Source: Zygnema cylindricum
Lineage: Eukaryota > Streptophyta > Zygnematophyceae > Zygnematales > Zygnemataceae
DNA: 64,000 bases
NCBI GenBank assembly: GCA_037447655.1
Contig: JBBHKE010000620.1
Location: 1 to 64,000, forward strand
Direction: 5' to 3'
This document shows positions 33,340 through 45,400 of this stretch, piece by piece. The translations under genes were made by a program, and so were the position numbers. Under the pieces are notes generated by a model. That model made no database searches, was not told where the DNA came from, and worked only from the letters and a program-made list of their open reading frames with translations. The stretch's first letter is position 1, and each line of letters starts with the position of its first letter.

Positions 33340-35189
33340 CTATTCGGCGTCCGTGTCATCGGGGACTTCATCCTCCCGAGTGTCGGCATCTTGAATGCCT
33401 TGGACAAAATCTCGTGCCACTATAGAGGGAATTGGCACCTCATCGCCTTCGAAATGGCACCGCCATTTCATGATGATAATTTGTAAATCCCGGGTGAGCA
33501 TGCTCTCCTCCCATTTCCCGTCCTTCAATGACAATCCGCACTGGATCATAGCTTTACGTGCGGAACCCATTCCATTCTTGTCCTTCATTGCGTTGATTTC
33601 ACGAATTGAATCGCGAGCCAACGTAAGGAAGAAAGCTTTCCCAAGCTTGACTAGCTTCCCGGACTAACACTTGCCACTCAGTTAGGACCACGCATGCTTC
33701 TCGATCCTATTCATTTTCCATTCCTCCCATTTCCGCGACCAAACCTTCTTAATTTTTCAAATGACGAAGGAGTCGGCGGGTTGCACCAGGTGAGTCGCGC
33801 AAGGAGGGGAGAAGTGAAGTATAGTCCTCTTGGCGAGTAAGACCCCGCTCAACTCCTCGGAATTGTTGTGACCGCCACAATTGTCGAGGAAAATTATTTT
33901 TTCACGTCCTTCGCGGTCTCCTTGGTAAGACCTCAGCTCCTCTATCCATTGCGGGAATACAATTTTATCATTCCATCCTTTGGGGCCGGTTCGGTAACAA
34001 ATTCCTACAATAGGAAAAAATAAAGGATAGGGGAAGGGGGTGAATTACGTGAGGGAGAAAGAAATAAAGGAGAGGGGGGGGAAGAGGGAGAAATACTGAG
34101 TGAGGGGTAAAGGGACAAAGAGGAAGCATTAAAAACCAATAGGAAACGGTGAAAAATGTATTCATGGAGAGGATTACGTAAATATTAGAGGAAAAAAAGG
34201 GAGATGAAAAAAATGTCAAGGATTTAAATTTTAATGAAACTTACTCGGAACATCGTTGGGAATGCCCTTTATTGGGTAATTTTGAGCGCGGTTTGTTAAT
34301 ATTAACATTGGAGCCTCTATTCGGGCGTTCACTCCCTTGTGAGTCGTACCATCAATGTCATGGACTCTCCGCCGCCCGCAATGTCCGCGTATCTAACAAC
34401 AACGTCGCCGCGAAAGCCTAAAGTTTTCTTGTTGTCCATATTCACAATCAAATGCGTCTCGTCCATGTTCTCAACCAAATCCTTGTTAAAAAGACCTATT
34501 ATCCACCATAAAATAGAGAAACGCAAAGAAAACAAAACACAAGTAAGTACAATGAAAAGGGAAACAAAATACAAAACTTTATATAACAAAAAGCAAAATG
34601 GAAGGGAAATTTGAATCTTACCCCATTGGGATCCCCTTTTTAGTACGCCCATGTGATATGCCACGGATCCTTCAATGTATTCCTCCTTCTCTGGACTTAG
34701 TTGTAGTTTGCCGTTTTGACCTCGGGCGACAATGTTATGCTTCTCAAAAAAGAGTTGAATCCAACGCCGGGTGATTTTTGGCTTGATCTCTTCACCATTG
34801 TCGTTGGTAAATTGCGGTGCACCCTCCTCCTTCATTTCGGTGATGAGGTGTTTTGCCATTTTTCCCACAAAGACAGTCAATATTTTCAATCCCGCATTTT
34901 GAAATCAGAAGAATTCGTCCACTAGTTCCTAGTGAACCTTGACAACCTACGGTAACTCTTTCCTTCCCTTTCCCGGTAACGCCTTTGTTACCGCCACACT
35001 TTTTTTTCCAAATCTCGCGGAAGATAAGGTGAGCGTAGTCTCCTTTATCCCTTTAAGTAGCGACACCCTTTCTACCCACCACTACCTCGCCTTCTTGTAC
35101 TCTGCGATTACAGTAAGCAAAGAAAAAAAATTAGTGACTGAATTATTATGATGAGGAATAATTGAATTAGGCTAGTAGTCGTTAAATTA

Positions 35190-35370
35190 GCAACGACAGA
35201 TTTTTGTCGCCTAATTCAGCGGCGAGAGCTGCTCGTCGCTGAATTAGGCCTTGCCTTTGAATTAGACGTAAAACATGACCCCCCTATGAATCATGGTTCA
35301 GCGACGACTGAAATTCGTCGCTTCTTACAGATGAATCTCTGTCATCGCTAAATTGAACAGGCCCAAATAA
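35190..35370. repeat. CGACGA motif cluster in element B intron 1
   Basis: It lies between transposase exon 2 and the ORF2 remnant, matching 13,480-13,670 in A. A clear facing pair is cagcggcgagagctgctcgtcgctg at about 35,217-35,241; another is cagcgacgactgaaattcgtcgct. Confidence 0.65.
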
Positions 35371-35492
35371 TTAAAAAAAAAAACTTTGTGAGTTTGTGGG
35401 TTAGCGACGCCTAGAGAAGAATATAAGGAAAGAATACATCATTTGTAAATCACATACATGCCGATTTCCGCAATTTTTTTTGAGACTACTCC

Positions 35493-35950
35493 CGAGTGAG
35501 CATCGCCACTTTTTCTTGTTGGGCGACCAATTGCTCAGTGAGTGCCTCGATTATTTGTCGCCATTCCTCTTCTGTCGGTGGTGGAGGTGGGGTGATTGGA
35601 CGCCGAAACCGTGGGATTTTGCATAAACGAGGTCGCCTCACACGAACATTTCAGAACTTATGTAGAACCGAGGAACGAGCCTCACGCAAAGCCATTACCT
35701 TGGGAGTTTTTCGACAATACTTTAGGACGGCGTATAGACAGGGGTCCCACGGATGGTAAAGCCGCAGTAAGTGGGGAACATTCACCAAAAAACCGCGGTC
35801 GTCATGAACAATCCACGATTGCCGTGGATCCACCGGATCAAATTGCCGTATGTGTGCGAACGTCGAGCCTCGGTCGTCACCGTCAATGAAGAGCCACGTA
35901 GGATGAGCGGGAACCTCTGGAGGGATGTCTAGAATTTCTGGACGTGGATT
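35493..35950 (-). pseudogene. ORF2 remnant of element B
   Basis: Aligned to element A ORF2 it preserves the second half of the globular domain: PEILDIPPEVPAHPTWLFI against PEILDIHPDVPAHPTWLYI, SWIVHDDRGF against TWIVRRPNGF, and LLRLYHPWDPCLY against LIRHYHPWDPRLF. The coiled-coil tail follows. One stop breaks the frame after LHKF. Upstream, 35,960-36,300 is purine-rich on this strand and probably the frame-shattered acidic region. Protein similarity over this domain looks near half identical, while the neighbouring intron sequence is hardly alignable. Confidence 0.75.
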
Positions 35951-36739
35951 TTAACTTTCCGTTTTCCAAGCTTTATTTCCCTTCTCCTCTGTAACAATTT
36001 TTGTTCATCACTCCCTCCCCCCTCCTCCCTCTCATGAAAAACCCTATTTTTCCTTTTTATTATCTTCCTCCTCTCCACTCCTCGATTCCTCATCCATCGC
36101 CCCTTTCCCTTTCTTCCTCCAGATTTCCCCCTCACCATTCCTTCCTCTCTTTCCATTTTTCTCCTTCCATCATCCAACTTTGTCCTCCCATCATGATTCA
36201 TTTTTACTTTTCCATCTCTACTCTTCCCCCTCTCCGTCCTCCCCCTCCTCATCCGTCGCCTTTTTTCCCTTTCTCCCCTCATCATTGACCTCCTCCACCC
36301 TACTCACCTGAATAGATGCCTCCCTTTCGTTCCCTTCCCTTTCTCCTCTTTCCTATCCAATGGCTAACGGGATTGTTGCCTCCCGTTGCCTTGCTAACCC
36401 TTCCGCCGTTGCCGTAATAAGGGGAGGATAGCGACGGAGATAAGCCATCACAGTACGTGGTCGCCTAATTTGTTTTTTGTCGCCCTTCATATCATAGCTT
36501 CAAATTAGCTTGGCAAAAATGAAGTGAAGAAGACGCGGCTATGAAAGATGGAGATGGCAGTAATCAGTACAAAAATAAAACCCTACTTACATTACGTACA
36601 AATAAACGATTTCGTGCGCGGGGTACTTTCATTACGAATGGCTATGCACAAAATTACTTCGTCGCCTCCCCGATGCGTTCGAAAATTCCAATGATGGGGT
36701 GACGATAAAAAGAATAAATCCCATGTTCCACTTACCACG

Positions 36740-36980
36740 CGGGTTCAATTTTGGACGTCGTCGCTTATTAGACATTGCGTTAGACGTGAAGTTTTATTGT
36801 CGCCTACACGATTAATCGGACGAGGTTTTCATTGAGAATTTCCAACGTTAAGGCGACGACGCATTGTCGTCGCTTTTTCGATTTCTCCAACATTTGCCAA
36901 AACTCGGATGTAGTACCCTTAAATTCACACATTCAAGCGACAACACTATGTCGTCGCCGGTACATACGTTTCAACACTCA
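36740..36980. repeat. CGACGA motif cluster upstream of ORF2, element B
   Basis: Words gtcgtcgct, gcgacgacg and tcgtcgcc occur on both strands between transposase exon 1 and the ORF2 remnant. This mirrors 15,420-15,700 in element A. Confidence 0.55.
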
Positions 36981-37449
36981 GCAAAGATATACTACACAAA
37001 GTTTTAAAATAAGCCATCATAACGACACGAGATGGTTAGGGAGACCAACATGGCATGGACAAACATGCAATATGAGGGGGATTTAATCAATTTATAAATT
37101 ATTCAATATGTTAAATTCAATTTCAAAAAATGGGATACACGGACAAACAAATCAATCAACCGAGGGTTGCTACATAAAGGTAAGGACAATGGGTAAAACT
37201 CTTACTTGTTCGATACACCCCTGAAAAATGATGCGGAAACCTCTTGACTGTCCTCGGGATGACCAAATCCTTTCCATTCGCTTGACAATCACCAATCATC
37301 CAATTGATTACCTAAAGTCGAGTAACCTTCGTTGAAACTTGCTGAACTTTTCGGATTGACACCCGGACGTTCCCGTATTTATCACACAGTGGGTCCAAAT
37401 TTTCGATTACAGCGCATTCTACGAGGGGATCCACGTCGGGTGATCCCAT

Positions 37450-38702
37450 TTCTTAGCTCGGTTGGTCGGGTCCTTGGGTTAAAATACAATCGTGGCCCTC
37501 ATAAGCTAAAGGTGGTAATAAACCCGCCGTAGCGGTTTTTTTCGCCGCAAAAAAGGTGGTAATATGGGAAGTATTAGGCCACATTTTGTAAATAATAGAG
37601 TAAATTTTTTGGCCAAAAGACGATATAAAGCAAATAATACAGAAGCAAAAGCCAAGGTAACTAAAGAATGCGGAAAGACAGTGCCATTGTTGGACCAAAC
37701 GCCAAATATATATATATATATATATATATAATAAAAATAAAAATGTTGAAAAACGGAGGGAAACCGTTCCCTATACTTTAGGTCATCAAAATCTAGATTT
37801 TAATTTTTTGCATGTTTGCAAGCTGTCCGAATATTTTAGAAGACACAAAGAAGGCGGGAAAGTTTCAATTTTTTCGTCAGTTTTGAGAGGGGTTATGCTC
37901 GTGGTAAGCCACCGACGATTTTCATGAAAGAGCCATGGTAAGTGCCTGCTTCTAATTGTACTTTCCGATCAGCTTTCGAATGGCGACGGGTATGACAGGA
38001 GCTTGGTGTGACGTCGTGCTGGAGCAGTAATGTTTGCGTGGGTATAAAATTGTCCACGTTTAAATTTGGACGACCAATCACGAAACGCTTGAGACGAGGT
38101 GGTTGCTGATATTGTACGTTGGGACCATTTTACAATAAGAGTTTACGCTAATACGTCATAACATTAACGCTAGTACATGTCAAAAGTTAGGAATACAAAC
38201 GGAAGTGCATCCATTTTAGAATTAACACACATATTAGCTTGAATTCACTCGAATAAAACAAACGTGGCGACATTATTAGAGTAAAAAACCATTATTAGCG
38301 CACAATGTTGAGGTAAAACGGACAAGCGACCAATCGTTGAAACAGCAAGCGTTGAGTAATCAATACATCCAAACTAATTACACTTCTTACAACTATATCA
38401 AAATTGTATACTTAACGGCGAATAGCTGACGTTTAACTGCGGTGAAATAATCTGATATGTACATTGGAATGATTTACACTGTTACGTGACGGTGTTCGAT
38501 TTGAATTTAACTGTACGGGTACTTTTATTACTGTAAGCAGGTTTGCAACCGACATTTTCTTAGTTCAAAGACCCAAATTAGCATTAGTAAACAATTAGAA
38601 TGTATGTTTTTTTTTTCAAATCGTAAATTCTTTAATAGTGTACACTACTGTAATTGTCGGTATACGTTAAAGAAACCTACACATTAATAACGATTGGCGG
38701 TG
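37450..38702. other. Element B right subterminal region
   Basis: There is no supported gene apart from the (TA)n run. The stretch 38,120-38,340 is rich in attag words (attagcttgaattc, attattagagtaaa, attattagcgcac), as in element A near both ends. The TIR ends at 38,702, followed by TA. Confidence 0.45.
37706..37732. repeat. (TA)n microsatellite
   Basis: A run of about 13 TA dinucleotides lies within element B upstream of the transposase. Confidence 0.9.
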
Positions 38703-39011
38703 TACTTGTAGCTTCTTGTTGTACAGACGTCATTGAAACCGACAAATGTAATTGGACATAATATACAAAAATTGCACATTATGGCGGTGAACAACACCAC
38801 AAAAACCGACAAACGAAAGTGGACTGTTTTATGTGAATTTACAAAGTACAGATGGCTTCATTCTGTCTTTTTTAAGACATTTGAAGATTCGTTGTAACGG
38901 ATTTCTCAAGTCAAAGCCTTTCTCTATCTACTGGAACCGTCCTTAGTAGAAGAATCTTCCATGTGTCTGTGTCTTTTTTAAAAGTCCTTCTTACGTGGCG
39001 AGTGCTCAGCC

Positions 39012-39340
39012 ATGGCCGTTGCCATGACCATGATGAGCATCATACTGCTTTTCTTCCTCCACGTGGCACCCACCCTGGTTGCATCCATTCATGCAGGAGA
39101 CGGTAAGCTCCATCCCTCCCCGCTCACCGTTTCGCACAGCTCGTTCTCTCTGTCTACGTTCACACGTGTGACTCGTCGCCATGATTGGCTCGCGTGCGGC
39201 CCCTGTCGGTGCGGATGTTGCAGCGGCGGCGTTGTGGGTGATGCGGAAGGCCATCGTGAACAAGGAGAGATTCCCGCCGACCAGCTGCGGCGGTCATTAT
39301 GGAAATGGCCCTGCAATGAATTCGGTCGCTTGAATTATCT
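39012..39340 (+). pseudogene. Duplicate of LRR gene exons 1-2 (frameshifted)
   Basis: Exon 1 (39,012-39,102) encodes the same 30-residue signal peptide as the intact gene and is followed by gtaagc. Exon 2 (39,224-39,340) begins after the same acceptor and encodes MRKAIVNKERFPPT. It is 117 rather than 121 nt: four bases are missing after GGAAATGG, which shifts the frame before the CDPSGRVIW motif. About 280 bp of 5' flank are also duplicated (from 38,720), now directly beside element B. No LRR exons follow before the next gene copy, so it is a 5'-end fragment. Confidence 0.85.
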
Positions 39341-39392
39341 GTGAGTGTTAATCGCTGCTTGTACCCTCTGCTGTGGTAAATACGCACTCTAA

Positions 39393-40088
39393 GGGCGTGT
39401 CCCCATGTAACCGATATTTTGAAACGTTATTTTGGAATTTAGCGCTGATTTTACGGTGTACTTTTCAAAGTGTGCCTATGTGAATCGTTACTTGGGCATT
39501 CATTATTTTGAATATGTGGCAACTGTACACGTCGCCAATACTTGCGAAACCCAAACTGTTGACATTTGTAGACGCCAACGGTCTCGGAACAAACTGCGGA
39601 CATTTGTACGCCGCAAAGAGCTCCTGACATACTGGGACAATTGTCGACGCCAACTGTCATTTGTTGACACCCACACGTGAACGACATAAGCAATCGCCTA
39701 CGTCTACAAAATGACATTTGTAAACGCCCACAAGTGGACAACATAAGCAAACGGACAAACAATTGTTTTTTCTTGTATTCTCCCAACTGCAAAAAAACAA
39801 ATGAAAACTTTTGACGCGTGCAACCCAAGTTTTCTATTCGTCAATAGGGTAGTATTTTGATTAAAAGCAGGTCGCGATTTGATTTCATTGCAAGTGTGAA
39901 GATGAGCTGGAAGTGGGTCGCGATGATAATAGTGCCAAATCGCCGTACCTTTCAAGTTCCAAGATGACGGAAAATGTATTTCTGTTTTTACCCATTTTTC
40001 GTACGGCGTAATATTTTCAAGTAGGAAGTCCCATTTTCCGTGTAAACGACGGAAAAAAACCCTTACTTGAACACATGGGGACACGCCC
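39393..40088. mobile_element. PIF/Harbinger-type MITE (696 bp)
   Basis: Terminal inverted repeats GGGCGTGTCCCCATGT are perfect over 16 bp, and the flanking duplication is TAA at 39,390-39,392 and 40,089-40,091. The paralogous site in the intact gene's intron (about 42,880) is empty. There is no transposase frame. Internally, short gtagacgcc and acatttgta words repeat around 39,560-39,720. Confidence 0.85.
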
Positions 40089-42224
40089 TAATTCGCATTG
40101 AAAACCGCACTAAACCTGTACGCACTCTAATTCGCACGTAAAACCGCTATAAATCTGTTCTCACAGACTGGCTCGCTACTGCGATAAATACGCACTTTAT
40201 TTGGCGTGAAAGGGATGACGTGGGCGAAGTGCAATCTATGGCGGTGAAAGGGGATGCGATAATCTCACAGATCCCTCTTGAAAAACTCTTTAAAAAATGC
40301 AGAGATTTTAAAGATGGCGGCGCAGTCGTTAGATTCTAGGGAACCCAAAAAAAGAAAGAGTGGCTGTGATTGGACAAAGAAAGACTGGTTATGATTGGTC
40401 CAAGAGGATTCTATTTTGTGAGGTCTGTCTGCATTTGGCGTTACTCTACGCCATTTATCACCTAGACCAAATGTTGTATATTTACTATTTTTTTGTATAT
40501 TTGATTACTCTAATTCATGTCCCAGTGTCTAAATAACCCATACTACTGTTAATAGTTACTCCCTTTAATGGTCATTAAGGTAAGTTTGGTTTTTTTAGAA
40601 TTAATATTTACGATACAACAGACGCGATCCTATATTAAAATATATTTATAATGAAATTGGTGCGAAGTTCCCTATTTTAACTGAATACGCGGAATGTTGA
40701 ACAACAGTTGCAAAGTTCTTATGAAAAATGAAGGCAAACACTTATTGTTGCCGTTGACAATACACTTTTCACATGTAAATTTTTGTAATTGTTCACACGG
40801 ACGACAATGCTGTTGATGGACGGAGCTATGCGAACGGGTTTTTTTTCGATGTAATCTAGTCTTTTTGTTTAGTGCTGTTTCACATGCGAGCGCTATTTTA
40901 TATAATCATTATTTGTATCTTTTTATTTATAAAAGTACAATTTTGCACTGTCAGACATCTTCCGTACTCCACACTATTTAAAATGAACCTATATTAAAAT
41001 TATTGACGTTAATTCAAACGTACCTTAAATAATGTAAAGAATAATTTAGAATTATGTACTCTATTTAACGTGATAGAGTCGAAATTTAAGTTGACGGAAT
41101 TAGCGTTCATAACTTTAATGGCGTAGTCACATATGTGAAAAGTCTTAACGGCTTCCATGTAGTTGTCGACTATTCCTGGTTTCCCGCTCGGAAGGCAGTT
41201 CTTCTCCCAGTCGCCGGCCATCGCGGAGTTTTGAAAAGTACACCTTGTATCGCTGCTACTTGAAGTGTTTTTTTTTCCCACTTACAACATTTTTTCTCCG
41301 TACACTCTTGTCGGATTATGAATTTGAAGGTTGCGATCGAAAGGCAAGGATCTCACTTTCCGATTGGCCGGTCTCCATGTGAAAATAGGACAAGTGTGTA
41401 CAGGAAAAAGACGTTTTAGGCCCAGATTCGGCCGCCCATTCGTGCGAATGGCGACACTATCTCGCCGCTCTAGGGTTTCGTACTTTTCCTCCGTACGGTA
41501 ACTGATTGTTACTTCGACATCGTACTTTATTGTAATGTTCGAAATAAAATCTTCTTCTATTATTTCACAAGGATATCTACGAATCGAAATTCGAACGAAA
41601 CGGTAAAGCTTCAACACATTTTCGTAATTTCTGTAGTAATATGTTGTACTTTCCGTATAGTGTAGTTGGAAGGTACAGAATTCTGACCCTAATTACGCCG
41701 TCAAGCGAATCACGCTAAAACGTACTTCTTGCCGTACAGGTGCCATCGGCACTCTTAGAATGTACGCTTTGACTTACAAGACAGTCAGCACGTGTAGACT
41801 CATGTCAAGAAATAGCCGCCACGTGGAGCGTCCACGACTGTAGTCCATCGCTTTCAACGCGACACAATCAGCATGCACTGAAAGAGCGATACGAAATTAA
41901 ATTTTACAAATACCGTACGAGTCAAAACATTTCAAATCAATTTCCGCCACATACGCAAGACCACTTGTGCACGCTTTTCCGACCATACCGTACTATCCTC
42001 ATTGGACTTTCTCCTAAACGATATATTTTTCAACCAATCAAATTCTTTACTCGAGCCATGAAAGTTGTACATAAGACAAAATTATCAACGGACATTTGCA
42101 ATTAACTTTTGCAATACGGCATCACATAGCTCCCAAATGACAAAAAAAAAGTACACCAACACGTCACAATTCACCTCGTCAGCATTTGAGCGACGTCGAA
42201 ACAAACATGTACGGATGACATTCA
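40089..42224. other. Noncoding stretch between LRR copies
   Basis: The first 130 bp continue the duplicated LRR intron with two or three units of the ~75 bp minisatellite (gataaatacgcac). The rest holds no gene I can support; two adjacent minus-strand frames at 41,009-41,617 have no recognisable motif. The stretch 42,110-42,200 is the uninterrupted counterpart of element B's left flank. Confidence 0.5.
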
Positions 42225-42496
42225 AACCGACAAATGTAATTGGACATATTACACAGAAAAGTACATTTGGGCGGGAAGCAAGACCGAAAAGACCGACAAA
42301 TAGAAGTGGACCGCTTCACGTGAAAAGTACGAATTGCTTCATTCTGTCCTTTTTAAGACATTTGAAGATTCGTTGCAACGGATTTCTCAAGTCAAAGCCC
42401 TTCTCTATCTACTGGAACCGTCTTTAGTAGAAGAAACTGCCACGTGTCCGTGTCTTTCTTTTTTAGAAAACCTTCTTACGTGGCGAGTGCTCAGCC
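42225..42496 (+). promoter_or_regulatory. Conserved 5' flank of the LRR gene
   Basis: This region is nearly identical to 38,735-39,011, with shared words such as cgacaaatgtaattggacat and ggatttctcaagtcaaagcc. It ends directly at the ATG. No clear TATA box is seen. Conservation reflects the duplication and does not by itself prove promoter function. Confidence 0.5.
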
Positions 42497-45400
42497 ATGG
42501 CCGTCGCCATGACCATGATGAGCATCATACTGCTTTTCTTCCTCCACGTGGCACCCACCCTGGTTGCATCCATTCATGCAGGAGACGGTAAGCTCCCTCC
42601 CTCCCCGCTCACCCTTTCGCACAGCTCGTTCTCTCTGTCTACGTTCACACGTGCGAGTCCTCTCTCTGATTGGCTCGCGTGCGGCCCCTGTCGGTGCGGA
42701 TGCTGCAGCGGCGGCGCTGTGGGCGATGCGGAAGGCCATCGTGAACAAGGAGAGATTCCCGCCGACCAGATGCGGCGGTCGTTTTGGAAATGGTGTCGAG
42801 TGCGATCCTTCCGGTCGCGTGATTTGGATGTGAGTGACAATCGCTGCGTGCACTCTCTGTTGCGGTAAATACGCACTCTATTTCGCACTGAAAACCGCAC
42901 TAAATTTGAACTCACACTAAATTCGAACTTACAGGCNNNNNNNNNNGAAAGTAATCAACAATTTACTGAGGGAGATAAGGAGGCTGTATTGGATGTGGAT
43001 ACCTGGTGGGACTGACCTCCCACTTACTCAAGTAAGTTAGTAGGAGAAAAGAGGGGTGGGGTGAGGGAAGGAAGTAAGGGGCGGTGGGACCGTGGCGTAA
43101 ATATTAAATAAACGTGTTGGTTGTTCAGAGAGATAAGGAGCAGGTATCGAATATGGTGGGAAGGGTAACCAGCATTTAAGGGCTTGGTTAAAAATAAATG
43201 GGAGGGGAGTACAAATATCTCTTTAGGTGTATTGAGAGAGGGGTGGGGGTGGGAGGAGAGAATAGAGAACTCTAACGACCAATGGGAAGGGTGGTATAAG
43301 CTATGGACGAGGAATAGAGAGACTTGTTGGTTGTGCAAATAAATTATAAATGCGGTGCCAGGGTGGCGGGGAATGAAGGAAGGGAGTGGGGTGGGGAGAA
43401 AAGAGGATGATTGAATGAACTCATTCACCCTCCAGTCAGGGTGGTCCATAGGTGTAGGTTATGTCGGAGGAATAGAGGGAGTCATTTAACAACTAATGAA
43501 AGGGGCAGAGGAAGAAAGATCCCATTTGAAGATCATGAAAGGATTGATTTTTCTCATCAATTTTCATCACAAAATACTTCTAACAGCGGAAGCGTTCTTA
43601 TCACACAACATTGCATCACATTGAATGGACATTGAGAGACATAAAGGGAAATTTCTTGTGTTAAAAAAGTGCCAATCGTATTGTCCTCTCTTCTATCTTC
43701 TCTAATCTTTTGTTTTTACACATATTCCTTCAATTGATACTACATTATACCTTGGGAAGTGCCAACGTGACATGCAACCAAATTGACATTAACATCGACA
43801 GGGATAGAGGATAGAGGACACACATTGCAAAACCTAACAGATCATTGGGGCATGCAGAGATTTTTCAGGTCGCGGACTTAAGGGGAGAATTGGGGCGGAG
43901 ATCGGCAACCTCACAGCGCTAATAATAATGTGAGTGGACATTTGGAGAGGGGATGTACAGCATATCACATGGAAAAAGGAAATCAAGGCAAACAAATATT
44001 GAATAAATATGTTAAAAAACATCAGGACGTGCATTTTGAACTTTTGCTTTTTTTTGTTTTTTGATTTTGTTTCCGGTCGTAAAGGAAGAGGGGGACGGGT
44101 GCTTATGATTTCTGACCGCTTGTTTTAAATACACTCTTTGTAAGGTTTTGTATGATATGACTCCTTATTGGGATGGACAAAAGAATAGAAAAGCTAATGA
44201 GGGTGGTGGCGGTTGTGATGGAGTTAAAAGGTGTTATTGCTGGGAGAAGGGGGGTATACACGGGTTGGTTGGGGGAGAGGTGTTAAATGGCTCTTGCGGG
44301 GTGTAAATAGGGTGTTTTTTTGAGGAGGAATCCTGAAAAATTTAAACAACATTTTGTAAAAGAAAGTTGTCTTCACCAAACCTCATTATGTAATTGGGTT
44401 TGCAAAGATGAAACATATTACGTTAGCTCACGTTCTAAAATTGAATTTGAATACAATTGAAAATTCATGATAAATTAGAGTCATTAATTTTCACAAGTGT
44501 GATATTGCATAATAGCCCTACAAATGCACCTAACAAAAGTTTGTGCCATTTTCTTTACATTATTATATTTTATTCCAAAAAACTGGAAGGTATGTAGAAG
44601 CGTGGATTTACAGATGGATGGCGTTACAGATCTCTACAAGGAAACGAATTGAGTGGAAGCCTTCCATCGTCCATATGTCAACTGACGAACGTTTCATCCA
44701 TGTAAGTCAAACTTCTAAACTGAGCCAATTGCTTTTCTAAAATGGGGTAGATTTTCCTCACAATTGGTATTTTATGTCAAGAAATCTGTTGGCAATATAT
44801 ATAACAAAATATATTAGTGGCCGAAATTACCAAAAATCACCCATGTTGGAAAATATGTCAAGACTGGGACCTCTTGAAAAAGACACTAAGTCCTAAACTA
44901 TATACTCAGTGAGAGTATACTACCTACGAGCCAATGAGATTTGCGTACAGTAGGGTACCTGTGTACGCAATCTAAACAGTATGGTGCATAACATACCGAC
45001 AAACCAATAAATCCCAAGTCCCAATAAATCTAAATCTCACATATTTTAACTAAATAGCAAGCACACAAACACTTGTTTCCTCAAGTTCGCAGACTGACAT
45101 AAAGTAATGGACATGACAAGAACTTACGGTCAATGTAGCCCCCATATGAAGTCAAAGGCAGTTCTTGATTGTGTGATCTTCGTATCCGGCAGCGAGCAAT
45201 TTATGTTTGTACATGACCTTTCCCGAGTTTTGGTGTCTTTGATTGACATTCGATCTTCCGTTTGATATGAATAGTGCTTTAGTTGTCATACCAATATTCT
45301 TACTTGGTTCGTACAATCCGACTACAGAGGTAGTTTAATCAAACTTCATTTCCAGTGTCACGCTATTATTGGTAAGAGTAGTGAGGATACTTCCTCGAGC

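Larger units (their letters stand above)
33340..37449 (-). pseudogene. Element B transposase, same four-exon structure, decayed
   Basis: Exons by comparison with A are about 37,449-37,206 (partial), 35,101-34,622, 34,495-34,245 and 34,004-33,340. GT-AG ends fall at the same codons, and exon 2 is again 480 nt. Conserved parts include SIRKVQQVSTKVTRL, FEKHNIVARGQNGKLQLSPEKEEY, NMDETHLIV (first Asp) and LARDSIREINAMKDKNGM. There are in-frame stops in exons 1 and 2, exon 3 is one base short (251 against 252 nt, shifting frame), and exon 4 has further breaks. It is clearly non-functional and older than A. Confidence 0.85.
20061..38702 (-). mobile_element. Element B: older pogo-like transposon of the element A family, split by a gypsy insertion
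   Basis: The left TIR begins at 20,061 (cagcgccaatcgttatta) and the right TIR ends at 38,702. They share about 18 bp, with a TA after the right end. Subtracting gypsy element 2 leaves about 8.5 kb, close to element A. The gene order is the same: transposase exons 1-4 on the minus strand with an ORF2 remnant in intron 1. Terminal regions also align with A. The flanks (about 19,970-20,060 and 38,703 onward) match a continuous sequence at about 42,110-42,290 in front of the intact LRR gene. That is an empty-site comparison supporting the insertion and its ends. Confidence 0.75.

Noticed and set aside
41009-41617. Two adjacent minus-strand frames of 111 and 90 codons
   Set aside because: No motif, no splice support and no second copy; length is compatible with chance.
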